A DNA stretch of 64,000 bases from Apostichopus californicus (Eukaryota > Echinodermata > Holothuroidea > Aspidochirotida > Stichopodidae). Location: the NCBI GenBank assembly GCA_020650975.1, contig JAIPMN010000279.1:1-64000 (forward strand). Direction: 5' to 3'. The notes below the pieces were generated by a model. That model was not told where the DNA came from. It saw only the letters and a program-made list of their open reading frames with translations, and searched no databases. Position 1 is the stretch's first letter, and the number at the start of each line of letters is the position of its first letter. A program made the translations under genes and the position numbers. Shown one piece after another: positions 35,701 through 50,700 of the stretch.

Positions 35701-38700
35701 ATGAAGTTCTGGAAGAGCATATCAATCTTCTTGTTGAAAATAATAAAATAGACGAAACAAAAGTAGTTGCATGCCTTGCATTCAAGCCAAGGGTAGCCAG
35801 TTATTTCACCAACATGCACCATTACACATCATTACACACCATTATACACCATTGCTAAATGTTAGTCCGTCTCAACATAAATATTTTCATTGTTACCTCA
35901 TATCCTGACACGATATGAAACCAAATAACTTTTAGTAGAATGAAACCGCTAGTAGGTTTGTTTTAACAAAGCTAGTGATCAACATGAATTGTGTCTGTTC
36001 GAATAAGTTCGTTGAGCATCTAGGTATCTATGTTGCAAATTTGCAATCTATATGGCAATATTATTGCAGCTAAAAAGTGCCATCAAGATAAGAATATCTA
36101 ACCCTAGTGGAATGACATTTTGAATAAAATTGTTGAAAACTAGGAGAAGTGATAAGTTTTCATTCAAAAACAAAATTCAGAAAAAAAAATGAGATGACTA
36201 GATACCACAAGTATACCATTCGTCATTTAATGTTTTTTGACAAAATATTATCTTGTTATCTGAAAATTTTCCTCAAAAATGTTTTCTTATTGTAGGAAAG
36301 ATGTTCTTATCTTGGTGGCACTTTTGAGCTGCCACATAACCTTATCTTAAATCAATGAAAGTATGCTTCTGTTATTTACTGAAAGATTTCCTTCAATAAT
36401 CTTTCCTGGTTCCTCAGAGGAAAGAGTGACGCTGCTGAGAAGACAGAAGCGAGGCCGGAAGATTCACTTATTAAACTTCCAGATGATTATGACCCTCTTG
36501 CAGCCCTCTCTCAGGTGGAGGCTCTCTTCTCTTTCACTTCCAAGTCCCTTCATGGAGTGCCAGTTCCATCAAAGCAGGTACAAGTCAATATTGTCAACAT
36601 TATTGAAGTCTTTTGTAAATGGTTTCAGAAATTTTACAGATTTTTCAGTCACTTTTCCATTGTTGATTGAAATGGATTTAAAGAAAGCAAACTCTAATGC
36701 AATAAGTTGCCTTTAAAGGTAATGAGTATTGTAACCCCAAAATACTTCACAGTCAAATAATGGTCGCTTATCCTCAAACTGTGACATTCATTTTACTGCC
36801 ACATTCAAACTATTTACCAACAATGAGATATATAATTATTTAAGTTAAATAGTTATTCTACCTCTTATTGTATTTTACTTTTTTTGTGTTGGTATTTTAG
36901 GATTATTTTTTTTAGGTTATTATTTTTTTTCACTGTATTTATTTCATTTTTATCGTTTTTGTTTTTTGTGAAGCGCTTTGTTCCCTTTCGTGATTTAGCG
37001 CTATATAAATGACATATTTATTTTACAACCCCTTTCTATCTGTTATATTCATTATTGTATCTCATTGGCTGATATGACATCATGTGACCCTTCCTGACCA
37101 TCTGTTATTTTTCAGTAACAGGTAGTTATTTTCACAAGTATACACAATTCCCTAAAAACACATGATAGGTTTGTGAGAGAATAGAGACTGTCTGTTGTTG
37201 CTAGGCAACACGGTGCAGTGTTACTTTCATGTTTCAAGGATACTGTACTGAGTAAGCACATAATACAGACAATATTACTTAAAGTCGATGCACATTCCCA
37301 GTGATCTTGTGGTCAGTGCAAACAAAATCAGTGTTGTAACTTGTATGAACAATCATTGATACTTATGGCACAAAATGATACAACATACATAACTGTAAAA
37401 TTTGTAGCATTTTATGGTTCTATATTTCAATGACAAATATTGTATTAATTTATAGAGTTGTATAGTAGCAACCTTTAGTATAAGATAATGGAATTTTCCA
37501 GAATTTTTTTGGTACATCTGGAAAATTCTCCTGACCTGTGTTGTTTAGATGACCCATGTTTTTACTGTATTTATTTTCATTCTGACGTTCTTTTCTTATT
37601 TTCAGGCAACTTTTGAAGAAAACTTTGATAAGCTTGTTGAAAGAGATATGCTTGCCTTGGGTTGTACCATTGCTGAACTATTTCTCGCATCCAAACTGAG
37701 AGCCCAGTACCCGAGACAGCCTCTGGAACAACGGAAGAATCTTATATTACGAGCACTAACGACAGATTGGATGGAAATACCAAGGTAAATGTTGCAGTAT
37801 GCACAATAATGGCGAAACGTTATAACAATTTCCCTTGAGATAAAGAAACATTAAAATCAATAAGGACCATCTGGTTGACCTTATCTCATCTGTACTCGGG
37901 CGATGTCTTATTGATACAGTATTCTAAATATACTGAATATTCAGATATTCAGAATACAGTATTCTAAATATAACTTGAGCAGTAAATATGGACCAGGTGT
38001 CTGGATAATAAATCCTAATTTATTCATTTCTAAATTTATTGAAGTTTAGAATGGAAAGAAAGCATCGGATATGAATTGCTCTTTGAAAGAACAGTTTTCA
38101 TTGGATGATCAAAATAGAGCATAAGGTTTGTCACAGGTGACCAAGTTTGGTTTTACATTGTTTCCTTTACTCTCTGTCCCTAAATTTTGCTGAAATTTGC
38201 TTTACAAATTCTTTTTCCCTCCAGGCCATGTCGAGATGTCCTTCAACTCTTGCTTAAAATTGGAGTTTCCTCAAGCAGGGTGTGTCATCCAGTGCAGCCT
38301 TTCACCTGCAACTTTCTTCTCTCTCCGTACTCTGAGATTGTTGCATTCCCTCCATTCTTCCCGGCTCTTCATCAACTGGCCAAAGAGCTTAGCGAGGCAG
38401 ACACATCTATCGCTCGTCTCGATTGCCTCACCTCCCTGGATCCTTCGTTTACCTCAGAGATGAATGACTTAAAGAGACGGAAAGTTCACATCGCTCGCAG
38501 ATGGATGCCCGAAGTTTTAGTCGACCTCAACGAGGAAGGGAAGGAAATACTCCTTTTGTATCTGCTAGATCTTTTCAAAAATCATGAAATTGGTCTTCTT
38601 GCCTTGTTGCTGCTTTTCAATAAGCTGGCACAGTTTCTTGGGCCACAGAAAACTGCCAAACATTGTTTGCCAATCATCAAATCCATTTTTGAGATGGACC

Positions 38701-41700
38701 ACAGCTCTTCTCATTTTATCCTGATCTATCACCGACCGTTTCTCTCACAACTACTCGTCCGTCTGGGGTGCAGGATATTTTTGCGACATCTGGCTCAATA
38801 CGTCGTGATGGCAACCAATGGATTGAAGGATTGCCCTATCCATAGCATTGAGGATGAATCATGGATACACAATGGCTTCTCCCAAAATTCTGCTGCAGAC
38901 ACTGTAAGTTTTACATCGCAATATGGCTGCGATGGCAAAAAAGATCTGTCTTATGAAGAGGATGTGTTTGATTTGACAGGGATGAATCAATGTGAAGACG
39001 GAGCAGACCAGTTTGTGGATGATGAGGAACAGTCCGATGGAGAAGATATAAGCTTGTCTGAAGAAGACCGAAGTGAAAGTATTAGCTTAAACTCTCTACC
39101 GACCAATCCAGATGCAACCAGTGTCAGTTCAATCCCCTTCATTAATGACGTTGTCGACGACGCAGAGAGATCCTCGGGAGATGATGAAGTGACCGACAAA
39201 TTCATCAACATGCCACAGGATGATGACAGTAGATCTCAGGAGGAAGATAGTAATTCACGGAGAGAAACCTCCTCAGATGCCGAGAGAAATTCCTCGGACG
39301 GAGAGAGACGATCCCTTGACGAAGAGAGGAGGTCTTCCAATGGAAGCAATTCGCTAGCAGTTGATGGAAACGTTGCTGGAAGTTTTCAAAGCCATTCTTC
39401 AAAGAACGGCCGTCATTCTCCGAATGTCGACACCTACACGGTGGGAGAGAAGGAAGATAATAGGGAACATACATTGACCCCTGACCTACTCCACACACGA
39501 CATAGTAACCTATACTACCCAGTCGGTGCGCTGCCTGACCTGCCGGTGAACGTCAGCTTAAGCGAAGTGTCTTGCCAGAGCGTGAGTTGGTTAGCGGAGA
39601 GGATCGGCCCCTCCCTCACAGGACAATACCTCACAGTTCAATTACTAGAGGCGTTGACTCAGTGCTATGCTAGTAACCATGCGGTCGACCACCCTGAGTC
39701 TGATAGTTTGTTAGATGTCGACGGTAAGTATTCCCTCCAAGCTATTTCTTGCATCATATTTACAATGGATACAATTTTATCAGAGTGTCAGACAGTATAT
39801 CTAAACATATTTGCGACTTTATTTCAACAGTTGAATCTGCTTGCTGGTTCTATCTGTTTTATATTACCATTTGTGTGTGTGTGTGGGGAGAGGATCGGAG
39901 GTGGGGCATTCAAGCAAATCAGAAAAGAATGAAAATGGTATTTCACAATTATTTAAGAAAATAACTTAATCATTCCTTTTGTCATTTGTATGTGAATCTA
40001 TAGCCTCTTTTGATTGTAGGTAAAACTTGAGAATTTCAGTTTTTATCAAGATTCATTAATTTATCAGTAGTTATGATGTTTTACCGCTTCACTATGTAGA
40101 GACTATCCTTAACTGATATTATTTGTACAGTGTGGTACAAAGTGACAATAACATGGTATTCTTTCACAAATTGTTTAACCCGGTGGTATATAGGAATATC
40201 AGATATGAATTAAAAAACACAAGCTTTCTAATGTTTTTTATCTATTGAATCTGTTTGTAATGAATTAGTTTGTTTGATTTCATGTCTTTTTCTTATGACA
40301 GAATTGTACATAAATGGTGACAGCTATGCCAGGGGTGTTCTTCAATGCATAATGGATATTGTGGACTTGTATGGAGATGAATTCATATTTCAACAGTGTT
40401 TACCATTCATTGAGAATAATGTGAGTATTAGACACAAAATAGAAATTGTATTCTTGTCTGGAAGATCAAATTTTTGCATGGTTGAATTATTTAAATATTT
40501 ACGTTTTCTATGTTTCTCTTATTTGTATGTTTTCATTTTGTACCTTTGTGCATATCTTCCCTCAGGTTGCCTGTGTTAAGAAGAAGGTATTGATGAAACA
40601 TGAAGCTAGCTTAGTGGCAAGTATGGTATTATTAATATCCATACTTGAGAGAATTACAGAAAGACAACTCCACGAAGTCAGAAAGGTAAGTACACTTGGG
40701 CAACGATAATATAGCAATCTTAAGGATGGCATGACAGATATGAGATTATTACTGCAACAACGGTACAGCTTGGTGAAACATTGCAACATATGGTGAAGAA
40801 TTGTAAAACGTTGTGAATCATTGAACAGCAAAGTGAAGGATAATTCAACATAGTGAAGGATAGTACAACATAGTGAAGTATAGTAAAACATTATGAAGAC
40901 TAGTAAAAACATGGAAGGTAAAAAGTTCAGTTTTAAATCATTTTGAGACTCTCTCGTACGTCATGATTCAATAGCTCAGTGCATAGTTGACAATATGTTG
41001 TCAAATAGCACAACCGATGAACTTTCCTCGATTTTTTAACCCCCCCCCCACCCCCGCCTCACCCAACACACCCTTGGAAGGCATGGAATTTATAGATCCT
41101 CAAGTGTTAAAGTAGGGGCTGTGTATCCCCTCTCCATTTCTTTACAGAATATTGAGATGGGCCTCTCCCTCCAAACCCCTCCAAGCCCCTCCAAACCCCT
41201 CCAAACTGGCAGAGAATCTTGTATCATATTTTTTGTATAATCTATCCATACATGATTCATTTGTTGGTTTTTTTCTTTAATATGTTTTAATACTTTCTTT
41301 GATCGTAATACCAACAGGTGATCACAAAGAAGATCTTGTTTCCTGTTATCAATCTATCGTCTTCCTTGAGTCACATCTTTCCCTCCGGTGCCTCGGCTAG
41401 GAATGCCCTATGTCGTAAACTGGTGGCGGCGATCACCACTCTCGCTCTTCGACTAGGACGGGAGAGAGGGCGGAACGAACTCAAACCTCTCCTCAACTGT
41501 TTCTTCCTGAGTTTCGATGTGATTAACGGTAGCATCTCGCTAGACTCTGGTAACAATCTTCATTGATCTCTACTTCCCTAGTTTATTCATGTCCTATGGG
41601 CAAAGTGCCTTTGCAGTCGGTTAAATAATTCAGACCGGTGTACAGTGGTGAAACTGACCTACAGTACCAGTACAGCAACATGAGTATATGAATACAATTA

Positions 41701-44700
41701 GAATTCCACTTCATATCAGTATGAGCACAAGGATCAACTGGGGGGGGGGGTGGAGGGGTGGTTACAAGTACTAAATCTTGCAACAGTATCTATACTAGAT
41801 ACACAAATCAATGTTTATTGTATACATCAAGTTAGCACATGACCAAAATCAAGAATTTTTTGCATTTTGTAGCTAATGAAATCCATACATTTTCTTACAG
41901 CACATGAAAATTGAATTGGTAATTTCAAAGTAACTTACATTTTGCTGCAGTGTACATTTGAATGAAATTCAAAGAATTCAGCAATGGGATTTACTTTTTT
42001 ATATTCTTGGCAAACAAAAATTTTCTTACAAGACAGTTATGGCATTTATACAGCATTTCACTTTTAGTTGTGCTAGACCTAGCCATGAACTTTCAGTTTT
42101 GGGCAACTCTAACACTAGCACTCCAGATGTGTGTGAATATTTTCAGATTAGTCAAACATTCATAGAAACTACATCAATCACCCCTTCTTATAAAGTGGTG
42201 ATATCTGTTGTAATGAGGTTTCACAAACATGTTGCTAGATTCTTTAATGTGGTGAAAGTGGCACAACTCTGCTTGGAACCATTTCTAAGTACATTCAATA
42301 CCGTAGCGTTTATTTCTGTGACAAATTGCTGTGATGACAAAAATACTGCAGTCTTAGAGTATAGTTAATGTCTTTGCATGATGGGTGATGTCACATGGGA
42401 GGACACAAGTACACAGACTTATAGTGTAGTTAATGCATGGCATGTATTTGCATGACGGGTGATATCACATGTTACAGATCCCCAGTACAGCAGACTTAGG
42501 GTATAGTTAATGCATGGTATGTCTTTGCATGATGGGGGATGTCACATGTTACAGATCCCCAGTACAGCATACTTAGAGTATAGTTAATGCATGGCATGTC
42601 TTTGCATGACGTGTGATTCCACATGTTACAGATCCCCAGTACAGCAGACTTAGGGTATAGTTAATGCATGACATGTCTTTGCATGACGTGTGATTCCACA
42701 TGTTACAGATCCCCAATACAGCAGACTTAGGGTATAGTTAATGCATGACATGTCTTTGCATGACGGGTGATTTCACATGTTACAGATCCCCAGTACAGCA
42801 GACTTAGGGTATAGTTAATGCATGGCATGTCTTTGCATGACGAGTGATTTCACATGTTACAGATCCCCAGTACAGCAGACTTAGGGTATAGTTAATGCAT
42901 GACATGTCTTTGCATGATGGGTGATTTCACATGTTACAGATCCCCAGTACAGTAGACTTAGGGTATAGTTAATGCATGGCATGTCTTTGCATGACGGGTG
43001 ATTTCACATGTTACAGATCCCCAGTACAGCAGACTTAGGGTATAGTTAATGCATGACATGTCTTTGCATGATGGGTGATATCACATGTTACAGATCCCTA
43101 GTACAGCAGACTTAGAGTATAGTTAATGCATGACATGTCTTTGCATGATGGGTGATATCACATGTTACAGATCCCCAGTACAGCAGACTTAGAGATAGTT
43201 AATGCATGGCCAGTCTTTGCATGATGGGTGATTTCACATGTTACGGATTCCCAGTACAGCAGACTTAGAGATAGTTAATGCATGGCATGTCTTTGCATGA
43301 TGGGTGATATCACATGTTACAGATCCCCAGTACAGCAGACTTAGAGTATAGTTAATGCATGGCATGTCTTTGCATGATGGGTGATGTCACATGTGAGGAC
43401 TCAAGTACAGCAGGCTAAGAGTATAGTTAATGCATGGCATGTCTTTGCATGATGGGTGATGTCACATGTGAGGACTCAAGTACAGCAGAATTAGAGTATA
43501 TTTTAATGCATGGCATGTCTTTGCATGATGGTTGATTCCACATGTTACTGATCCCCAGTACAGCAGACTTAGAGTGTAGTTAATGTATGAAATGTCTTTG
43601 CATGATGGGTGATTTCACATGGGAGGACACAAGTACACAGACTCAGAGTATAGTTAATGCATGGCATGTCTTTGCATGATGACTGCTGTCACGTGGGAGG
43701 ATACAAGTACAGCGGAATTAGAGTATATTTTAATGCATGGCATGTCTTTGCATGATGGGTGAGTCACATGTGAGGACACAAGTACAGCACACTTAGAGTA
43801 TAGTTAATGTATGAAATGTCTTTGCATGATGGGTGATTTCACATGGGAGGACACAAGTACACAGACTTATAGTGTAGTTAATGCATGGAATGTCTTTGCA
43901 TGATGGCTGCTGTCACGTGGGAGGATACAAGTACAGCGGAATTAGAGTATATTTTAATGCATGGCATGTCTTTGCATGATGGGTGAGTCACATGTGAGGA
44001 CACAAGTACAGCACACTTAGAGTATAGTTAATGTATGAAATGTCTTTGCATGATGGGTGATTTCACATGGGAGGACACAAGTACACAGACTCAGAGTATA
44101 GTTAATGCATGGCATGTCTTTGCATGATGGCTGCTGTCACGTGGGAGGATACAAGTACAGCGGAATTAGAGTATATTTTAATGCATGGCATGTCTTTGCA
44201 TGATGGGTGAGTCACATGTGAGGACACAAGTACAGCACACTTAGAGTATAGTTAATGTATGAAATGTCTTTGCATGATGGATGATTTCACATGGGAGGAC
44301 ACAAGTACACAGACTCAGAGTATAGTTAATGCATGGCATGTCTTTGCATGATGGCTGCTGTCACGTGGGAGGATACAAGTACAGCGGAATTAGAGTATAT
44401 TTTAATGCATGGCATGTCTTTGCATGATGGGTGAGTCACATGTGAGGACACAAGTACAGCACACTTAGAGTATAGTTAATGTATGAAATGTCTTTGCATG
44501 ATGGGTGATTTCACATGGGAGGATGCAAGTACACAGACTCAGAGTATAGTTAATGCATGGCATGTCTTTGCATGATGGCTGCTGTCACGTGGGAGGATAC
44601 AAGTACAGCGGAATTAGAGTATATTTTAATGCATGGCATGTCTTTGCATGATGGGTGAGTCACATGTGAGGACACAAGTACAGCACACTTAGAGTATAGT

Positions 44701-47700
44701 TAATGTATGAAACGTCTTTGCATGATGGGTGATTTCACATGGGAGGACACAAGTACACAGACTCAGAGTATAGTTAATGTATGAAATGTCTTTGCATGAT
44801 GGGTGATGTCAAGTGGGAGGATACAAGTAGAGCAGCCATAAAAGTATAGTTCATGTACAACTGCTGTAACTATGTTTCTGTACACTTCCTCAAACCCACA
44901 GCTAACAATCGGAAAGTAAGTAGCCAGAGCACGGACAGTGATGAATTCTACTGTGAAATCAAGAAAGATTCTTTGACCAACCAGTATAGAATTGGAACTC
45001 CAACCAAACTAGAAGATTTCAAGGGAGATGAGAGCTTACTGAGATCCCCCTCAGCCTGGTCCCCAGGGCTGACTGGTAAGACAGAAACATTTAATCAAGC
45101 AGGTCCCCTTCCCCTTCACATCAACTTATTTCATCCACCTTCCCTTTAAAGTCACACCGTCAGTCCCCTCATACTCCTCATCTAATATTTCAAATTGTTG
45201 TTTTTAAAGTCATTTGTTGATCACTGTCCAAAGTACAGGGGGATCATTTGCTATGAACCACTTGTAAGTTTGTGCTGAGCTGTAGTTTTCATAAATAATG
45301 ATGTCATACTATTTATGCTAAATTAAGGCTTTTTCTTGACTGATAACACTATAAGATTCCATACAAAATATACATAGTGCCGTTAGTGGGTGTTAAATGT
45401 TTAAACGACTGAAGCATAGATATATGAATATTCAAAAGTAGGGCTGTTATAAACTTGACGTTATGCTTCAATCACATTTGATAGCCTCTAAAGAAGATCC
45501 TGCTAGGATCGAAACGTCAGGCCAACTTTCTTTTACACATTCTCCTACACAGGCTCTCTAGTGGATAAGCAGTTTGTTAACAGTTTTATTTTATTTTGAC
45601 ATTTGATTCTTGACAGGTATTGCTGAAGGTATTGATTCACCGGAATACAAACTCAACCAGGAGGCAGCACAGCAACTGGCATTAGTCTTCACTCCAGAGA
45701 TGGCCTATATTGCCTATGTACCTCTGTGTAGACTTATAGGAAGGTATGTATATCCAACCAACAGTTGCCACTTTGATACAAAGAATTGTTTGGAAAGCAG
45801 AAACTAGATGTTGTGTTTCATCTTCCTTTGCTGAAAAGGATATTTTTCTTCAAGATATTAAACTCACAACTGATCAAATTGAAATTTTCGGATAATTATG
45901 GGTCAGTCTTTGAGGGAATGGATTTTAAAATTGTTAGACAGAGCAAAAGTCAGTTAATGCTACACGAACAATTTCTGCGCATTCAGTAGGACTTTTGGGT
46001 TTTTTTTTCACCCAGAGATACCAGTGTCAGTGAAATTTAGGTTGTGAATGATTACAGATGTTGTTTTATAACATGTAATCATGAATTGTTTGTCTCAGAC
46101 ATCTGGAGATACTTTGCCACTTTCACCCCAATGCTTCATATTCAAGTAGTCTAACATTTGGTTATTGCCAATACAAATGTCTCTTGATACCATTGTATCA
46201 TGTGAGAGGTACTTTGGTAGGTACTCAAGTGGTTTTTGCTTGGGTTTGATTGCAGTCAAGATATCATGTGTGTCACAATTTTTGAAAGTCTTTAAGTTTT
46301 GAACATTATCGTTAAATACTCACTTTAAAACATGTTTCCGGTAAGCCCTTTGCACCTTGTCTTAAGTTTGGTTCATTTTACTATTATATGGTGGTCGGTA
46401 TTCCCATCAGAGAACTGTATTAAGCTTTGATGAACACACCTTGGCTGCTTAAAGTGTTTGAAGTGCACATTGCTGTTTGCTTTCATAGCATCCACATGGA
46501 GAACACCATGCCGAACCATGATCTAATTTGGAAGCTTTACAGCAGTCACGAAAAGGTCATCTCAAACAAACCTCACCAGAATACCAAAGAGAGAACCAAG
46601 GAACTAGGTAGGTCACCTGTGTGTTTCACATATCGTACCGCCAAATGGCATTACATCATCACCTTAGCAGACATTGGGGGTGATTGTACTACCCATGACA
46701 TGCTCACTTGTTGTGTAAGACATCTATAAACATACTGTGTCTGATGTAGAGAGGACTATAGGGTGGGTTATTGGTGCCAACGACCTACCCAGTGGTCGTT
46801 CATGTACATGGTGAGGTAACAGGACCATGGATATGATAGGTCACCAACAACCAGTACAGTGGTTGTTTGTGACATTGTAGGACATAAATACATAAATAGA
46901 ATCAACGAGTGGGTCATGCAGGTTAGGTGGTTATGACCCCTTCACCATGCATGATTATAGGTAACAGCATCAGAGAACTATGTTACGCGTGATTGAACCC
47001 CATATACCACAGATTATAAACATCCCCTTTAAATCATGTACAACTCCCTTTAACTCATTTTACCAGCTTAGCCATATTAGTATCTGGAATACATCAACTT
47101 TTAATTAAGATCAATTAAAGATCCTTTTGAGTGATTTGTTAGCATTATGCCCTGATTTATATAACACATTAAGATAAACGATCACAATACCATGACCACA
47201 TTTCAGTTCCAACTGACCGCGTTTCAGTGTGTTCCCAAGGTATTTTGAACTTTTATAAACCCCAGCTGTTTAGACCAAGTAGATTCTGCCCTTAACATAC
47301 TACTTTCTGTATACAACCAATCAGGTCATTTTCACCGCTTGGATTGATCCCACTCATTGGTACTTTAATTAATGTGATTGGCTTGTACATTTTACCCTAT
47401 CAGAAGAAATAGAAATAGTCATACAAAGTTAGACAACATGTATGAGTAAAATAATATAGTAGAATAGAGATCTTTTTAGAGATAAAAGAGAGAGACTCAG
47501 ATTCTAAGAGTCCACCCAGAGACTTGACAAGAATAAAGAACACAGAACTTGAAACTTTAGTTCCAGTGTTTTATGTTATTTTTATATCAGAGAGCCCCAA
47601 GCTAGGACCCACATAACAATTGGATAGGCTAGCAATGACCCCATTCACTGCATGGTAGTATGAAGAAACTACTGTACCATGCTGCCTGCTCCAAGTAACA

Positions 47701-50700
47701 ACCAAAATAAATGGTTGCCTAGAGCCTGTTTCAGAGTGATTTTGATGACCCTTACACAGCCTGTCATCAGGTGATAGCACCACACAGATGCAAGTGTTAC
47801 CCACATCTTTGTTCAATGGTTGTGTTTCACCCTTGTACCATTCCCACCAGATTTGAGCACCGATGAGTTTGATGTGATATCCACAACCTATTCACTGTAG
47901 TTGGATGTGACCCCTTGTAGCATGCCTGGTCTAGAGGTTTTGATGTTACGTTCATTAGTCATACAAAACGTTACCAATATGTCTATCCTAGGTGTTTGAA
48001 ATGAGACTAACTGCTTTTGGTAGCTGGGATCTTTTTAATCTTGAAATCTAGTTGTTTGGAATAAGTCTCATATTTCCTTTGCTTTTACTATGAGACTAGA
48101 ATGTTTTTCTTCCACAAGCTGCTAGTGTTTGGTTGCTTTAGTTGATATAGATATCTCTTGGTTGCCATGTTAAAATGAAAGTCATTCTCTGTGTCTCTCT
48201 TAGGCATGATTTTATCATTCATGTTTGAAAATGTTACAATGCACATTATAGAAATTCATGTAGCTCCCAGAGTAATCATAAAGTGGCTGGGACATTTGGT
48301 TATTAACATTATAAACTAGCTCTTTAATTGTTTTCTTTGACTGCTTGCAAAATCTCTCTATTAATTATTAAATGGAAAAGAAAAGGTAAACTTTTGGTCC
48401 ATTTCCTTTTCTTACTACAATTTAGCTCAGAGTATAAGCTAGCTCTTTTCATGACTGTATGTGAAAGTTATTGCAACCAATTTGTATTTCTATATGTGCA
48501 GTGGCGGAGCTAGGGGTATTGGTCAGGAGGGGCGAGAATGGGCTGTAGGGGCGCTTTCAACACTATCTAAGCGGAGCGCCACCACTGGTTGGCGCATAGC
48601 GTACAGAAAATTTTTCAGTAAAGATACTCCCTAGATCGCCGGAAATGACCCTTTCCGGGCCTGGCTAATTTGCAGATAAACGAAGAATAAATAGGTGTCA
48701 TCGCCAAATTACACCAACAAAATGTGACAAATGTCAATAAGTAGATGAGAGCGCAATAAAAAAGTCAATAATCTAGAATAAGTAAAAAGTGGTAAAGAGC
48801 TGAAAAGGGCGCCAGCAGTCCATTTGAGTCCGTCAGGGGGGCATCCGCCCTCCCCCTGACTGTATGGACGCTCCGCCACTGTATGTGTGTAGATATATGC
48901 TTTGTTAGTAATCCAATATCTAGACCGTTCTTAAATGCTATTTCTATCTCTATGGTACTTAGACCATTGTTAAGTGCTATTTCTATCTCTATGGTACTTA
49001 TGAGTTTAAGTTTTGTCTCCTTCCATTTCGTTAGAAATTCCTAGCACTGTTGTCAATGAGAGATCTAGTAGCCCAGGTAACGTCTTGTCTTTCCTTCCTT
49101 TTTTAAAAAAAAAAAAAAAACACTTTGCATGTTATCGTTTAGTTTACATATGTACATTGTACATTCTGTCATTATGTATGTACATATGTATGATGTTTTC
49201 AGTGTTGTACATCTTTGTATACACATCTGTAAGTTTGGCATTATTTGTGTTTATTGTACTGTACATCTTGATATATGTAAATGTATATGTTATGCTATTC
49301 ATCATTCTATGTACATACGTTTATTGTCCTGCATGCATCATTATCATATTGTACATAGCATACATGCATGTGTATTGTACTAAACACTGAATATGTAAAT
49401 TGTACGGTACCTTACTACATATGTACGTATGTATATAGTGTCATGTACACTTTGTTGTATATGCATGGCATTTTATATAGATATAGATAGAATGATAGAC
49501 GGACGGATGGACCGACGGACAGAAATATACCCATGTTTATTAGTCTTAATAATAAGTGTAAAAACGTATCTTATTTTACTGCACAACAAAGTACTGTCTG
49601 TTTGCCCAATCAGCTAGTTGCTCAGATTAGCCACATTTCATCCCATCTGTCATTTATCCATACACAGAGCTGCCATTCCAGTACAAATTATTTGCAAGCA
49701 GTAGGCTATCTGTTTAAACAAAAGTCCTTGTGAACATCTGTAGCTTCAAAAACAACACCTAGATGTTCGTAGACAAATCAGCTTAAATGTAAAATTATTT
49801 GACCTTCTGTAGTTTGACCTTGGTATATACACTATACCCTTGTCCAGACATATAAGCATAGCTTCACTGCAGTAAAGTTGGTATCGGGAACAGAAAGCTT
49901 ACAGCTATATTGAATACTAATGTGTTTGCATTGTCTGCATGTTGGTGGTACAAAGACAAACACATTTGAGTACAATATATCAAATGTTCATAAAGTTCAT
50001 TCTGAAATTTGGCAGTTCTGTATGCATGTAAAATAGTTGCTTTTAAACCCATCTCATTTCTGCACACCATGTCATTCTGTCCATTCTCATCATATCATGG
50101 GAGATCATTGAACTAACTTGGTAGGATTTTGTTAGGCCCTGTTAGAAGTGAAAAGCTTCACCTTCTGACGATGACAGGACCTTCCGAAAGCAACATATCA
50201 GCTTCAAAACACTACCAGCATTGGACTATAGTTTTAAACTGTTTGTTGTCAGTTCCTACTAGTACAAAGCTAAACAGTTTCAATGCTGAAAGTATCCATC
50301 AAATTTGTAAAATTTTATGGCTACTTTGAAGTAGTAATACAATTAGGATCACTTGAAGCAGTAGCAAAAATGATACAGTAGGTAGTTTGGGATGACTCTG
50401 CTAAAAAGAAAAGCTATTCAACAAAGTGGTTTATGGTCTATCTGATTATTGATTAATGTAAAGTAGATTAGACAATTTCATCATGTTCATCTTGATATGT
50501 CTGAACTTTCTGTTACTCCTTGGAGGGAGCAGATATATTTCAGTGCAAATTGGCATCCATCTTTTATTGTGAAAGATTTCTCTGCTTTTAAGGGATGGAA
50601 GAGGGGTGTGGGGACAGAGGGAAGTGATGGGAACCTACAAACCTGTCAAATCTCAGCCTGGTCACCCATTTTAATAGGTGATCCATGAAATGCATAAGCC

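Noticed and set aside
41958-42368. 136-codon frame in WDR81 intron 13
   Set aside because: No recognised similarity, wholly intronic, and it ends at the start of a repeat array.
47280-47580. Possible retroelement long terminal repeat end
   Set aside because: AATAAAG and a possible border were seen, but no matching second end, target duplication or coding part.
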